Counted from the stretch's first letter, positions 1 to 8,406 are shown. The stretch: 64,000 bases of DNA from Uliginosibacterium flavum (GCF_040566545.1 NZ_JBEWZI010000002.1:62001-126000), one strand, 5' to 3'. Translations and numbers: made by a program. The notes: a model not told the origin generated them from the sequence alone.

Positions 1-569
1 GCACTGCGGCCTTGCGTTGCCACGACATCGGCTGGAGCGGCTGGCTTTCGCTGCTGCTGTTCGTGCCCGTGGCGAACTTCATCCTGACACTGATCCTGCT
101 CTTCATGCCGGGTCAGGAGGATGACAATGAGTTTGGCGAGATGCCCTATCCAACGCCCTGGCTCAAGGTCATTGGCGCCGTGGTCCTGCTGTTCATCGGT
201 TTTGCGACCACCGCCTCGACACTTGCACAAAAGCTGCCGGAAATGGCGATGGTCGCCAAGGGCCAGAATCCTTCGGGCGCAAGCGCCCGCCAAGCCTATT
301 CATACAACTCCGCAAAGAATGAAGTCGTAATGTACTCACTGACGACCTGCGGCTATTGCGTGGAAAAACGCCAGCAACTCAATGCCGAAGGCATCCAGTT
401 CACCGAAGTCTTTCTGGATCAGGATCAGAACGCCGCCAACCAATTGCATAGCCGACTGCGCAGCACCGGCTACAACGGCGGCATCGGCACCCCGTCCTTT
501 GAAATCAACGGCGAATTCCTGCTAAACAATCCCGACATGTCAGAGATTCACGCCAGGCTGCGCAGCTGA
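1..569 (+). CDS. DUF805 membrane domain fused to a glutaredoxin domain (5' partial)
   Basis: The frame is open to the left edge, so the true start lies outside the window. The visible N-terminal part has the end of a DUF805 membrane domain (HDIGWSGW, a hydrophobic helix, then a FMPGQEDDNEFGE stretch) followed by a second membrane helix (LKVIGAVVLLFIGFATTAST). The C-terminal ~80 residues form a glutaredoxin-like thioredoxin fold with a CGYC active site (TTCGYCVEK) and a cis-proline motif (GTPSFEINGE). The likely role is a membrane-tethered thiol-disulfide protein; its partner is unknown. The stop is 2 bp before the next gene, so the two are probably co-transcribed. The fold assignments are solid and the physiological role is inference. 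Confidence 0.8.
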   Translation, partial: TAALRCHDIGWSGWLSLLLFVPVANFILTLILLFMPGQEDDNEFGEMPYPTPWLKVIGAVVLLFIGFATTASTLAQKLPEMAMVAKGQNPSGASARQAYSYNSAKNEVVMYSLTTCGYCVEKRQQLNAEGIQFTEVFLDQDQNAANQLHSRLRSTGYNGGIGTPSFEINGEFLLNNPDMSEIHARLRS

Positions 570-571
570 AC

Positions 572-1726
572 ATGGTCCACGACGCCAGCCACGACATCGC
601 GATCATCGGCGCCGGCCCGCTGGGCCTGAGCATCGCCTTGGCCTTGGCCCGGCGTGGCCACTCGCCGCGCCTGTTCGATGCGCGCCCGGCGGAAGCGGTG
701 AATACGGACAACCGCATCCTCGCCCTGTCGCAGGGCAGCCGCGAGCTGCTCGAACTCCTCGGCGCCTGGCCCGCCGCCCACGCCACGCCGATCCGCCGTA
801 TCCAGATCAGCCAGCAAGGCCACTTCGGCCAGACCCACATCGACGCCACCGAGCAAGGCCTGCCCGCGCTGGGCTACGTGCTGCCCGCCCGGCAACTGGC
901 GGCCGCCCTGCTCGCCCGCGTGCACGCAGCTGGCATTCCGCTTGAATACGATTCAAACATCACCGACACCCACGCGGACGCGGATGGCGCCACCCTAGCC
1001 ATCCGCAATGCCGCAGGCGCACAGCGCAGCGCTGACGCCCGCCTGATCGTCTGCTGCGAAGGCCGGATTCCGGATGCACAGGCCACCCTCAGCCGCGACT
1101 ACGACCAGCACGCCCTGCTCTGCCGCGTCACCCCGGCCGCACCGCATGCCAATCTGGCGCATGAGCGCTTCACCACCGACGGCCCCATCGCCCTGCTGCC
1201 CTTCGGCAGCGATTACGCCGTGGTGTGGACCGTGCCCAGCACCCGTGCCGACGCCTTGATGACCGCGCCAGATGCCGAATGGATAGATGCTTTGCAAGCC
1301 GCCATCGGCCCGCAAATCATTCTCGGCAACATTCAGGATCGCGCGCGCCACGCGCTGGGCCTGCGCATGCGCCGCGAGGCCACTGGCCCCCGCTGCGTGT
1401 GGTTGGGCAATGCCGCGCAAACCCTGCACCCCGTCGCCGGCCAGGGTTTCAATCTGGCGCTCCGCGATGTCTGGGAACTGGCCGACACCTTGACCGGCGC
1501 GCCCGATCCCGGCACGCCCGAACTGCTCGCCGCCTATGCGCGCAGCCGCCAACTGGATCGCCGCAGCGCCGCCCGCTTCACCGATCTGCTGGTGCGCGGC
1601 TTCTCGAATGATCAGCCGCTGCTAGCCGGACTGCGCGGCCTCGGCCTGCTCGCCCTTGAAACCCTGCCACCCTTGCGCCAGTTCGTGGCGAAGCGGATGA
1701 TTTACGGGGCGCGGGCGTGGCCTTGA
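572..1726 (+). CDS. FAD-dependent ubiquinone biosynthesis hydroxylase (UbiH/UbiF/Coq6 family)
   Basis: 384 residues, usual length for the family. The N-terminal Rossmann motif IIGAGPLGLSIALALARRG binds FAD. A C-terminal GQGFNLALRDVWELAD block is the second flavin motif typical of UbiH/UbiF/VisC hydroxylases, which hydroxylate the aromatic ring of ubiquinone precursors at the membrane. Which ring position it acts on (UbiH, UbiF or UbiI) cannot be told from sequence alone. The start follows the upstream stop by 2 bp; the glutaredoxin-like gene probably shares its transcript. Confidence 0.88.
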   Translation: MVHDASHDIAIIGAGPLGLSIALALARRGHSPRLFDARPAEAVNTDNRILALSQGSRELLELLGAWPAAHATPIRRIQISQQGHFGQTHIDATEQGLPALGYVLPARQLAAALLARVHAAGIPLEYDSNITDTHADADGATLAIRNAAGAQRSADARLIVCCEGRIPDAQATLSRDYDQHALLCRVTPAAPHANLAHERFTTDGPIALLPFGSDYAVVWTVPSTRADALMTAPDAEWIDALQAAIGPQIILGNIQDRARHALGLRMRREATGPRCVWLGNAAQTLHPVAGQGFNLALRDVWELADTLTGAPDPGTPELLAAYARSRQLDRRSAARFTDLLVRGFSNDQPLLAGLRGLGLLALETLPPLRQFVAKRMIYGARAWP

Positions 1727-1730
1727 TGGC

Positions 1731-1829
1731 GGGGACTGGGAACTGGGTACTCGGAACTGGATAAAACCCGTCCCGCCACGTCGCCAAGCCCCGAGTTCCC
1801 AGTCCCCAGTCCCGAATCCCCAGTTCCCA
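1731..1829. repeat. Inverted heptad-repeat element
   Basis: The 107-bp gap between the hydroxylase and the LysR gene is filled by 7-bp units: GGGGACT GGGAACT, then GGGTACT CGGAACT on the left, and AGTTCCC, AGTCCCC, AGTCCCG, AATCCCC, AGTTCCC on the right. The arms 1731-1744 and 1794-1807 are an exact 14-bp inverted repeat with a 49-nt loop. It could fold in RNA and may end the upstream transcript, but it has no U-tract. A second element of the same design lies between aceF and aceE. Confidence 0.85.
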
Positions 1830-1833
1830 AAAA

Positions 1834-2703
1834 ATGAACCTCCACCTCCTCCGCATCTTCGCCGCCGTCGTCGAACAGAAAAGCTTCTCGCGCGCTGCCG
1901 AGGTGCAAGGCGTGAGCCAGCCGGCGGTTTCCAAGGCTGTGCGCGAGCTGGAGGATCAGCTGGAAGTCGTGCTGTTGGAGCGTGGCGGGCGCAGCTTCCG
2001 CCCCTCCGAAGCCGGCCAGATGCTTTACAAATACGCACGCGGCATCTTCGCGATGGAGCGTGCGGCCATCGAAGCGGTGCAGGCTTACTCCGAACTGGAG
2101 CGTGGCAGCCTGACCATCGGCGCCAGCACCACCATCGCGGCCTACTGGCTGCCGCGTTACATCGCCGAGTTCTCGACCAAACATCCCGGCGTGGCCGTGC
2201 GCCTGCTCTCAGGCAATACCAAGCAGGTCGCGCAATGGCTGCTCGACTGCGATGTGGACGTGGCGCTGGTCGAAGGCTCGATTGACGACGAGCGTCTGGA
2301 AATCCGCCCCTGGCGCCGCGAGCGCATGGTCATCGTGGCCGCTGCCAAAGCCTTCCCGGCCGGGCGTAAACAGCGCGCAGCCGATCTCTCCGCCCAGCTA
2401 TGGCTGCTGCGCGAGCCAGGCTCGGGTAGCCGCACCGTGGTTGAACGCGAAATGACGCGGCTGGAGATCAAGCCGACCCGCACGCTGGAAGCCGGCAGCA
2501 ACGAAATCATCGTGCAGATGGCCGCCGCCGGGCTGGGCCTCGGCCTCGTCCCCGAAGTCGCCGCCGCCGACGCCATCGCGCTGGGCCGGGTGCAGATCAT
2601 CGAACTCGCGGAGGGCGAAATCAGCCGAGAACTCTTCCGCCTGCGCCTGCCGCGCCGGCCGATCAGCCAGGGCGCGCTGGCCTTTGAGGCGATGATTGGG
2701 TAG
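1834..2703 (+). CDS. LysR-family transcriptional regulator
   Basis: 289 residues. The N-terminal winged helix-turn-helix (about residues 3-60: FAAVVEQKSFSRAAEVQGVS, then QPAVSKAVRELE) is the LysR DNA-binding signature. The rest (about 90-289, from LTIGASTTIAAYWLP) is the substrate-binding-like effector domain. The region is similar in style to CysB/CbbR-like regulators but the inducer and target genes cannot be named. No divergently transcribed partner exists, so autoregulation by the classic divergent layout is not indicated. The gene starts 4 bp after the heptad repeat. Confidence 0.88.
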   Translation: MNLHLLRIFAAVVEQKSFSRAAEVQGVSQPAVSKAVRELEDQLEVVLLERGGRSFRPSEAGQMLYKYARGIFAMERAAIEAVQAYSELERGSLTIGASTTIAAYWLPRYIAEFSTKHPGVAVRLLSGNTKQVAQWLLDCDVDVALVEGSIDDERLEIRPWRRERMVIVAAAKAFPAGRKQRAADLSAQLWLLREPGSGSRTVVEREMTRLEIKPTRTLEAGSNEIIVQMAAAGLGLGLVPEVAAADAIALGRVQIIELAEGEISRELFRLRLPRRPISQGALAFEAMIG

Positions 2704-2815
2704 AAAACTCATCCGCTTGTTGACCACAAACCCTATTCACGGACTCAGACTGCCGCTCAAAGCCTTTCCGGGCCATGACCATTTTTTTCTACACATCCTC
2801 TTTAGGACTCTAACA

Positions 2816-3076
2816 ATGCACATCTCGCGAATTTCGAACGGCGCATGGGATGGCTTAAAGGTTTCTGTCCTCGGACTGCTGATTGGTGGCTTAGCGGTTA
2901 CCGCATACTCATTCAGCCTGCTAAGTAATGGCGCATTTGGTTTTTTGTTTATGTTGGGCTGGGCAACACTGATGGTCGGTTTTGTTATTCATGTCCGTCA
3001 CATGGCTCGCAGAAAAAATAAAGAGCCACGTCAGCAACCTAAATACGCTCCATTTCGTAGGTTGGAAAAGCCGTAG
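2816..3076 (+). CDS. Small hypothetical inner-membrane protein
   Basis: 86 residues with two predicted membrane helices (about 14-35, VSVLGLLIGGLAVTAYSFSLL; about 40-60, FGFLFMLGWATLMVGFVIHV) and a basic C-terminal tail. I chose the ATG at 2816 because it follows a TTTAGGA-like ribosome site and begins a clean membrane topology; an upstream in-frame GTG/TTG start would add a poorly structured tail. The last ~7 codons (RRLEKP) lie inside the left arm of a 26-bp inverted repeat, so the native C-terminus may have been replaced by repeat sequence. No family recognised. Confidence 0.55.
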   Translation: MHISRISNGAWDGLKVSVLGLLIGGLAVTAYSFSLLSNGAFGFLFMLGWATLMVGFVIHVRHMARRKNKEPRQQPKYAPFRRLEKP

Positions 3077-3167
3077 GCGCCTTCCGACGTTCCGGCTTGG
3101 CGTGATGTGTGACCTTTCGAAAAGCCCAATCGTCGGAAGGCGCCTACGGCTTTTCCATTGACCTACG
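3056..3167. repeat. Long inverted repeat (REP-pair-like)
   Basis: Positions 3064-3089 and 3131-3156 are exact 26-bp inverted copies (arm begins GGAAAAGCCGTAGGCGCC). Outer ends carry the near-matching CGTAGGTT and ACCTACG, so the full element runs from 3056 to 3167 with a 41-nt centre. The GTAGG/CCTAC ends are typical of REP-type elements of proteobacteria. It overlaps the last codons of the preceding small membrane protein gene. Confidence 0.85.
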
Positions 3168-3188
3168 AAAACACGCAGTTTGAAGACC

Positions 3189-3250
3189 CGCACCCCGCTT
3201 GTCTTTCCAGCCACCCTTGCCGGTGAGCGCCGCTGCGCGCGGCTCTTCAG
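3189..3250 (+). repeat. Dispersed 40-bp intergenic repeat, copy A
   Basis: Core 3208-3250 has the layout CAGCCAC, 14 bases, GCCGC, 7 bases, GGCTCTTCAG. The GCCGC...GCGGC part can form a 5-bp stem. The ~19 bases before the core (ACCCGCACCCCGC...) match the same positions of copy B (5785-5827), so the element extends upstream. Other copies: 5785, 8407, 19875, 23563, 38915, 49581 and 49621. Confidence 0.75.
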
Positions 3251-3344
3251 ACAGCTTCATGTTTCTTTACATTCCAGAGAAACGCGGGCAATCCGTGGCG
3301 CCTAAAGTTCGTCATGCCAACCCGGCAAGACCAAGGAAGCCATC

Positions 3345-3587
3345 ATGGACAAGAACACCGACTCACCAGAATCCTCGAAATCCTGTTGCAACAGCGACAA
3401 GTCGCGTTGCGGCGGCAAACGCTGCTGCGTGGGTAAGGCGCTGGGCGCGCTCGTCGTCCTCGGACTGGTCGCCGGCATCGCCTACTGCGCTGGCACCCGC
3501 CAGGCCCCGTCCAGCGTCGGCAAGCTGCCCGGCGCTGCGCTGGCAGCCCAAGCGAGTCAAGACAACATCCCGACGCTGAAACCCTGA
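3345..3587 (+). CDS. Small cysteine-rich single-pass membrane protein
   Basis: 80 residues. The N-terminal ~30 residues carry five cysteines in a basic context (SCCNSDKSRCGGKRCC), followed by one membrane helix (ALGALVVLGLVAGIAYCAG) and a short tail. The ATG at 3345 has a good ribosome site (AAGGAAG, 8 bp upstream). The cysteine cluster could bind a metal or be redox-active. It sits just upstream of an OmpR-type two-component system and may be part of the same transcription unit. No known family recognised. Confidence 0.6.
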   Translation: MDKNTDSPESSKSCCNSDKSRCGGKRCCVGKALGALVVLGLVAGIAYCAGTRQAPSSVGKLPGAALAAQASQDNIPTLKP

Positions 3588-3652
3588 TGACGCCATTGTC
3601 GATCTTCGGGCAACATGCTCTCCTTCGGCATCCACACACGCGAAATGAAGGC

Positions 3653-4354
3653 ATGAGCGAACGCATCCTGATGATCGACGACGACAGCGCGCTGGCAGCG
3701 ATGCTGGCGGAATATCTGGGCCAGCGCGGTCTGACGGTCAGCGTGGCCGGCAGCCTGGCGCAGGGCGAAGCGCTGCTCGCTGCGCAAAGCTTTGACGCGC
3801 TGATTCTGGACGGCATGCTGCCCGATGGCGACGGGCTCGACCTGTGTCGCAGCCTGCGTCAGCGCAGCCAGTTGCCGATCCTGATGCTGACGGCGCGCGG
3901 CGAGGAAATCGACCGCATCGTCGGGCTGGAACTCGGCGCCGACGATTACCTGCCCAAACCTTTCAACCCACGCGAGCTGCTGGCGCGCCTGCGCTCGCTG
4001 CTGCGGCGCGCGCAGATGGGCGCGGCGCCGGCCGGGGAGAGCCTGCGCTTCGGGCGCCTGGAACTGGATCGGGGCGCAGTCGAAGTACGCCTCGACGGGC
4101 GGCCACTGAACCTGACCGCGCACCAGTTTTCGCTGCTGTGGACCCTGGCCAGCCATGCCGGGCGGGTACTCAGTCGCGAGACCTTGCTGGAACTGGCGCG
4201 CGGCGATGCGCTGGAAAATTTCGACCGTTCCATCGACGTGCATATCTCGCGCATCCGTGCCGAAATTGAAGACGATCCGCGCGAGCCACGCCGCATCCTC
4301 ACCGTGCGCGGTGCGGGCTATGTCTTCGCCCTGCGTCAGGATGAGGACGCATGA
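3653..4354 (+). CDS. OmpR-family response regulator
   Basis: 233 residues. The receiver domain (about 1-115) has the acidic pocket MIDDDSA, the phospho-acceptor aspartate in LILDGMLPDGDG and the conserved lysine in YLPKPFNP. The C-terminal winged-helix DNA-binding domain (about 130-230) ends with ILTVRGAGYVFAL, typical of OmpR/PhoB regulators. Start ATG 3653 gives a standard MSERILMIDDD beginning; the upstream in-frame extension has no family match. Its last 4 bp overlap the histidine kinase start (ATGA), so both are made as a pair. It resembles CpxR/RstA-type regulators, but the stimulus is unknown. Confidence 0.9.
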   Translation: MSERILMIDDDSALAAMLAEYLGQRGLTVSVAGSLAQGEALLAAQSFDALILDGMLPDGDGLDLCRSLRQRSQLPILMLTARGEEIDRIVGLELGADDYLPKPFNPRELLARLRSLLRRAQMGAAPAGESLRFGRLELDRGAVEVRLDGRPLNLTAHQFSLLWTLASHAGRVLSRETLLELARGDALENFDRSIDVHISRIRAEIEDDPREPRRILTVRGAGYVFALRQDEDA

Positions 4355-5691
4355 AGAAACCCTGGCACTGGCTGCGCAAACACTGCAACGAAAATGACAC
4401 GCAGAGCCCTTGTGACTGGCGGGCACGTCATCGCGAATGGCACGAACACCGCCGGCAGCATCGCCATTACGTGCATAACCGCCTGTATCGGCAGATCTAT
4501 CTGAGTTTCATGGCGGTGGTGCTGCTGGTCGGCCTGCTCGCCGCTGCAGCCGGCTGGATGGCCGGTGATCGCGGTTCGCGGCCGCTGGACCAGAACACCC
4601 GCGCCCTGCTGATCCGCCTGCTGCCCGCCGATGCTGCCCAACAGACGCTGACCGCCACGCTGGGCGAAATCGCCAGCATCATGCATGGCGCGGTCGGGCT
4701 CTACACGCCTGCCGGCGAGGCCATAGCGCGTGCTGGTGAGGGCCTGCCACAGCAGCTTGAGGCCGCACAACTTGCCACGCCCGACCTCACACTGCCTGAC
4801 GGACGCCTGCTACTGCTGGAATGGGGCCAGCGCGCCCACATCCTTTTCATTGTCTGGCTGGTGGCGTGTTCGCTGCTGATCGCGCTGGCGACCTGGCCCG
4901 TGGCGCGCCGCCTCACCCGACGCATCGAACACCTGCAGCAGCAGGCAGACGTATGGGGCGAAGGCCGCCTGTCCACCCGCATGCAGATCGATGGCTGCGA
5001 CGAGATTGCCGAACTGGCGATCCGCTTCAACCAGGCGGCCGAGCGCATCGAGGCGCTGGTGGACGGGCAACGCGCCATGCTGGCATCGGCCTCACACGAG
5101 TTGCGCTCGCCGCTGGCGCGGATCCGCATGGCGACCAGTCTGCTCGGCGACGAACGCCCGGATCTGCAGGATCAGATTGCCCGTGACATTGCCGAACTGG
5201 ACGCCCTGATCGGCGATCTGCTGCTGGCCAGCCGCCTGTCCTGCGAGGCGCCGAGCCTGACGCGTGAATGTGTCGACCTGCTCGGCATGGCGGCCGAAGA
5301 AGCCAGCCGTGTCGGCGCCGAACTCTCCGGCGAAGCAGTCACCCTGCAGGCGGATGCCCGCCTGCTACGTCACCTGCTGCGAAATCTGCTGGAAAACGCG
5401 CGCCGGCACGGGCGTGGCTCGGCCATCCGTATCGAGCTACGCCCCGCTGCCGATCAGCTCATCCTGCGCGTCTGCGACCGTGGCCCCGGCATCCCGGAGA
5501 GCGAGCGCGAACGCGTATTCGAGCCCTTCTACCGCCTGCCCGGCAGCGCCGAGAGCGGCGAAGGCAGCGGCTACGGCCTTGCTCTGGTACGCCGCATTGC
5601 CCGCCTGCATGGCGGCGAGGTAGTGTGTCTGGCGCATGAGGGTGGCGGCGCCTGTTTCGAGACGCGGCTGCCGCTGTTGGGTGGGTCCTGA
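4351..5691 (+). CDS. Two-component sensor histidine kinase
   Basis: 446 residues. Order: a cytosolic N-tail unusually rich in His/Arg (residues 27-43), membrane helix ~48-70, periplasmic sensor ~71-160, membrane helix ~163-185, HAMP ~186-238, HisKA with H249 in SHELRSPLARIRM, and a HATPase domain with the N box LLENARRHG and G boxes DRGPGIP and GSGYGLAL. It phosphorylates the response regulator encoded just upstream (4-bp overlap). The sensor domain is not recognised. The His-rich tail next to a Cys-rich peptide gene hints at metal sensing, but this is inference. Confidence 0.9.
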   Translation: MKKPWHWLRKHCNENDTQSPCDWRARHREWHEHRRQHRHYVHNRLYRQIYLSFMAVVLLVGLLAAAAGWMAGDRGSRPLDQNTRALLIRLLPADAAQQTLTATLGEIASIMHGAVGLYTPAGEAIARAGEGLPQQLEAAQLATPDLTLPDGRLLLLEWGQRAHILFIVWLVACSLLIALATWPVARRLTRRIEHLQQQADVWGEGRLSTRMQIDGCDEIAELAIRFNQAAERIEALVDGQRAMLASASHELRSPLARIRMATSLLGDERPDLQDQIARDIAELDALIGDLLLASRLSCEAPSLTRECVDLLGMAAEEASRVGAELSGEAVTLQADARLLRHLLRNLLENARRHGRGSAIRIELRPAADQLILRVCDRGPGIPESERERVFEPFYRLPGSAESGEGSGYGLALVRRIARLHGGEVVCLAHEGGGACFETRLPLLGGS

Positions 5692-5746
5692 GCGCAGCGA
5701 CAACCCTCCGCTGGCGTACCTAGCAAAAGATGGAGGGTTGCTGCGC
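5692..5746. terminator. Hairpin after the kinase gene
   Basis: Starts one base after the stop codon. CAACCCTCC (5701-5709) pairs with GGAGGGTTG (5732-5740), extended by GCGCAG (5692-5697) with CTGCGC (5741-5746), leaving a 3-nt bulge. It may act as a terminator, but there is no U-tract; a REP-like repeat is equally possible. Confidence 0.5.
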
Positions 5747-5765
5747 GAACCGCCCTACGCAAACC

Positions 5766-5827
5766 CGCGCCCAGCCTGCCTCTACAGCCACCCTTGGTGA
5801 TGAATGCCGCTGCACGCGGCTCTTCAG
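5766..5827 (+). repeat. Dispersed 40-bp intergenic repeat, copy B
   Basis: Core 5785-5827 matches copy A at constant spacing: CAGCCAC, 14 bases, GCCGC, TGCACGC, GGCTCTTCAG. The upstream flank (ACCCGCGCCCAGCCTGCCTC) also aligns with copy A. It lies about 140 bp upstream of the chemoreceptor gene. Apart from this and the hairpin, the 275-bp gap 5692-5966 holds no gene. Confidence 0.75.
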
Positions 5828-5966
5828 CATGCCTCCCGCTGAGCGGCTTACCCACAAGCCTGTTCGGGCAGGCTATGGTTTTCCCGCAATCGACCGTTAA
5901 GCCTGTGAGGCCTATGCTCCTGCGCAGGCCTGCAGGCCCTGCGCATCCAGAAACAAGGAGGAAACG

Positions 5967-8369
5967 ATGGCGTTCTCGAAGAAACCGGTGGCTTACCTGA
6001 CGCGCGAGCTGGCGGGCGGCAATACACCGGAGCTGATGTTCGAGGGCATCCAGGAGGCTACGCACAAACAGGGCCAGAATCTGGTCGTGTTCCGTGGCGG
6101 CCAGCTGGGCAAAGACCACGGTGCGGCCATCTACGAACTGATCAACGACAGCTATCACGGGGTGATCACCTGGGCCTCGTCGGACAATGATGATTTCACC
6201 AATCAATATTACAAACGCTACGCGCCCGTTCCCGTCGTCACCCTGACCCTGCAGATCCCGCCCTTCCCGGTGGTCACGACCGACAGCTATGCCGGCATGC
6301 GTTCGCTCGTCGAACACATGATCCAGGTCCACCACAAGAAGAAGATCGCCTTCGTGCGCGGCCCGGAGGCCCATGTACTGGCCCGGGAACGTTACCAGGC
6401 ATACCTGGATGTACTGAAGGAAAACGGCCTGCCCGCCGATGATCTGCTGATCTCGCCCTGCTGCACCTGGGACAAGACCAAGGGCGGCGAGATGGTCACG
6501 CTCTTTCTGGAGGAGCGCAAACTCGTCCCCGGCAAGGACATCGACGCGCTGATCTGCGTGAACGACAACATCGCCATCGGCGCGCTGGAGGCGCTACAGA
6601 AACGCGGCCTGCGCGTGCCGGAAGATCTGGCCGTCACTGGCTGCAACGACAGCATCGACGCCAAGGCCACGATGCCGCCGATCACCACCATCGGCTTCCC
6701 CAACGACGAGCAGATTGCCACGGCGCTGGATCTGATCAATCAGACCGGCACCGGTCAAAGGCCGGTGGAGCTGACCAAACTGTCCGGCCGCATCGTCATC
6801 GGCCAGTCCTGCGGCTGCCCCTCCCACCGTGTCGGCTTGGCCGCTTCAGGCCTGAGCTCGATCGGCCAGAAAGCCAGCCTGTCGACGCGTCTCAGACAAT
6901 TGCTGCGGACCTTCCTGCCGGCCAGCAGCAAGAGCATCGCCACGGCCATGAAGGCGGCGATCCTCGAACATCTGGACGCCTCCCGGCTGCGCGAAAATGA
7001 ACTGCTGGCAATCGCCGAAAAAATGCTCAAGGCCTTCCGCGAGGAGCTGGGCTGGGGCAGTCATCACGGCGCCTTCAAAGCCGCGATAAGCGAGGCTGTA
7101 AAAGCCTTCAGCACGGAAAGAGTACCGATTGACTTTCTGCATGACTACATCTCGATCATGCGCCGGCGCAGCCTGCCCTCGCTGTGGCGGCGCGGCCGCC
7201 TGCTCAAGGCCGAAGATATCTGGGCGCAGGGCCGCGTCATGCTGAGTGAAGAGGCCAGCCGGCTGAGGCTGGCGGCCAACCTGAAATCCGCCGCTCAGGA
7301 GCGGGCCGTCGGCCAGCTCGGCGCCAAGCTCGTCACCACCCAAGGCACCAGCGCCATCCTGAAAATCCTCCAGCAGGATCTGCCCAAACTGGGCATTCCG
7401 CTGTTCTATCTGGCGCTGTATGAATACGAGAAGGGCGGAGATCGCAAGAAGATCTCGCCGCGCATCAAAGTGCTTACCGCCTACGACTCGACCGGCGAAA
7501 TCAAGCTGGAAGGCAAGCAGGCCCTGCTTGAGGCCAGTGCCCTGATCCCGTCCATCGTATCGAAAAGTACGAGCTGTCCGTCTTTGGTAGTACAGCCCCT
7601 GCACTCCAACGAGACGCAACTGGGTTTCGCCGTCTTTGGCATAGGCCCGGCTGACGGCGCTGTGTATGACTCAATCAAGATCCAGCTGTCGAGCGCACTG
7701 TACGGCGCCTTGCTGCGCCAGACCCTGCGCAACACCCTGTCGATCATGGAAGAGAAAATCACCGAAGTCTCGGTCAATTCCGAAGAAATCAATCTGAGCG
7801 TGCAAGGCGGCTCAACCGCCATGGAAGGCATCGCCATCAGCATTCGCGAAATTTCGCACAACATCAAGGAAGTGCTGGAGGTCGTCAGCAATGCCGTCAA
7901 GCTGACGACCGAAGCCAACAGCGAGATTGCCATCCTGAACAATCAGGCCCACGAGATCAGCAAGATCCTAGGCCTGATCGGCAATATCGCCAAACGCACC
8001 AATCTGCTGGCGCTGAATGCCTCAATCGAAGCGGCCCGTGCCGGGGACGCGGGGCGCGGCTTTGCGGTAGTGGCCGACGAGGTCAAATCACTGGCGCTGA
8101 CCACGGCCCAGTCCTCGGAAAGCATTCGCAGCATGATCGGCAATGTGCAGCAGAACACCAGCCTGGTGTCCTCGTCGATGGCTGGCATCAACGACATCAT
8201 GAAGAACATCTCGGTGCTGTCAGAACGCATTTCGGTAGCGGTCAACGAACAGGAGGACTCGACCAACGACGTCTCCCACACCCTGATCGAATCGGCGCGT
8301 GGCACAAGCATGATCAGCGATGTGCTGGCCGAGCTGGACATGATCGGCAAGAGCGCGGCTAACATTTAA
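5967..8369 (+). CDS. Soluble chemoreceptor with LacI-type ligand-binding domain
   Basis: 800 residues, start fixed by a strong AAGGAGGAA site. Residues ~1-285 resemble the periplasmic-binding-protein/LacI effector fold (FEGIQEATHKQGQNLVVF; ALICVNDNIAIGALEALQKR; DLAVTGCNDS), but no LacI helix-turn-helix precedes it. Residues ~285-590 are a linker with a GAF-like stretch (LPKLGIPLFYLALYEYEKGG). The C-terminal ~210 residues are a methyl-accepting chemotaxis signalling domain; the hairpin tip near residues 673-715 includes NLLALNASIEAARAGDAGRG and FAVVADEVKSLA. No signal peptide or membrane helix is visible, so it should work in the cytoplasm, presumably sensing a sugar-like ligand and signalling to CheA/CheW. 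No C-terminal CheR pentapeptide. No che genes are nearby. Confidence 0.87.
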   Translation: MAFSKKPVAYLTRELAGGNTPELMFEGIQEATHKQGQNLVVFRGGQLGKDHGAAIYELINDSYHGVITWASSDNDDFTNQYYKRYAPVPVVTLTLQIPPFPVVTTDSYAGMRSLVEHMIQVHHKKKIAFVRGPEAHVLARERYQAYLDVLKENGLPADDLLISPCCTWDKTKGGEMVTLFLEERKLVPGKDIDALICVNDNIAIGALEALQKRGLRVPEDLAVTGCNDSIDAKATMPPITTIGFPNDEQIATALDLINQTGTGQRPVELTKLSGRIVIGQSCGCPSHRVGLAASGLSSIGQKASLSTRLRQLLRTFLPASSKSIATAMKAAILEHLDASRLRENELLAIAEKMLKAFREELGWGSHHGAFKAAISEAVKAFSTERVPIDFLHDYISIMRRRSLPSLWRRGRLLKAEDIWAQGRVMLSEEASRLRLAANLKSAAQERAVGQLGAKLVTTQGTSAILKILQQDLPKLGIPLFYLALYEYEKGGDRKKISPRIKVLTAYDSTGEIKLEGKQALLEASALIPSIVSKSTSCPSLVVQPLHSNETQLGFAVFGIGPADGAVYDSIKIQLSSALYGALLRQTLRNTLSIMEEKITEVSVNSEEINLSVQGGSTAMEGIAISIREISHNIKEVLEVVSNAVKLTTEANSEIAILNNQAHEISKILGLIGNIAKRTNLLALNASIEAARAGDAGRGFAVVADEVKSLALTTAQSSESIRSMIGNVQQNTSLVSSSMAGINDIMKNISVLSERISVAVNEQEDSTNDVSHTLIESARGTSMISDVLAELDMIGKSAANI

Positions 8370-8406
8370 GGCCATAGCCCGCAAAGCCGCACGGGGCTTT
8401 ACTCTG

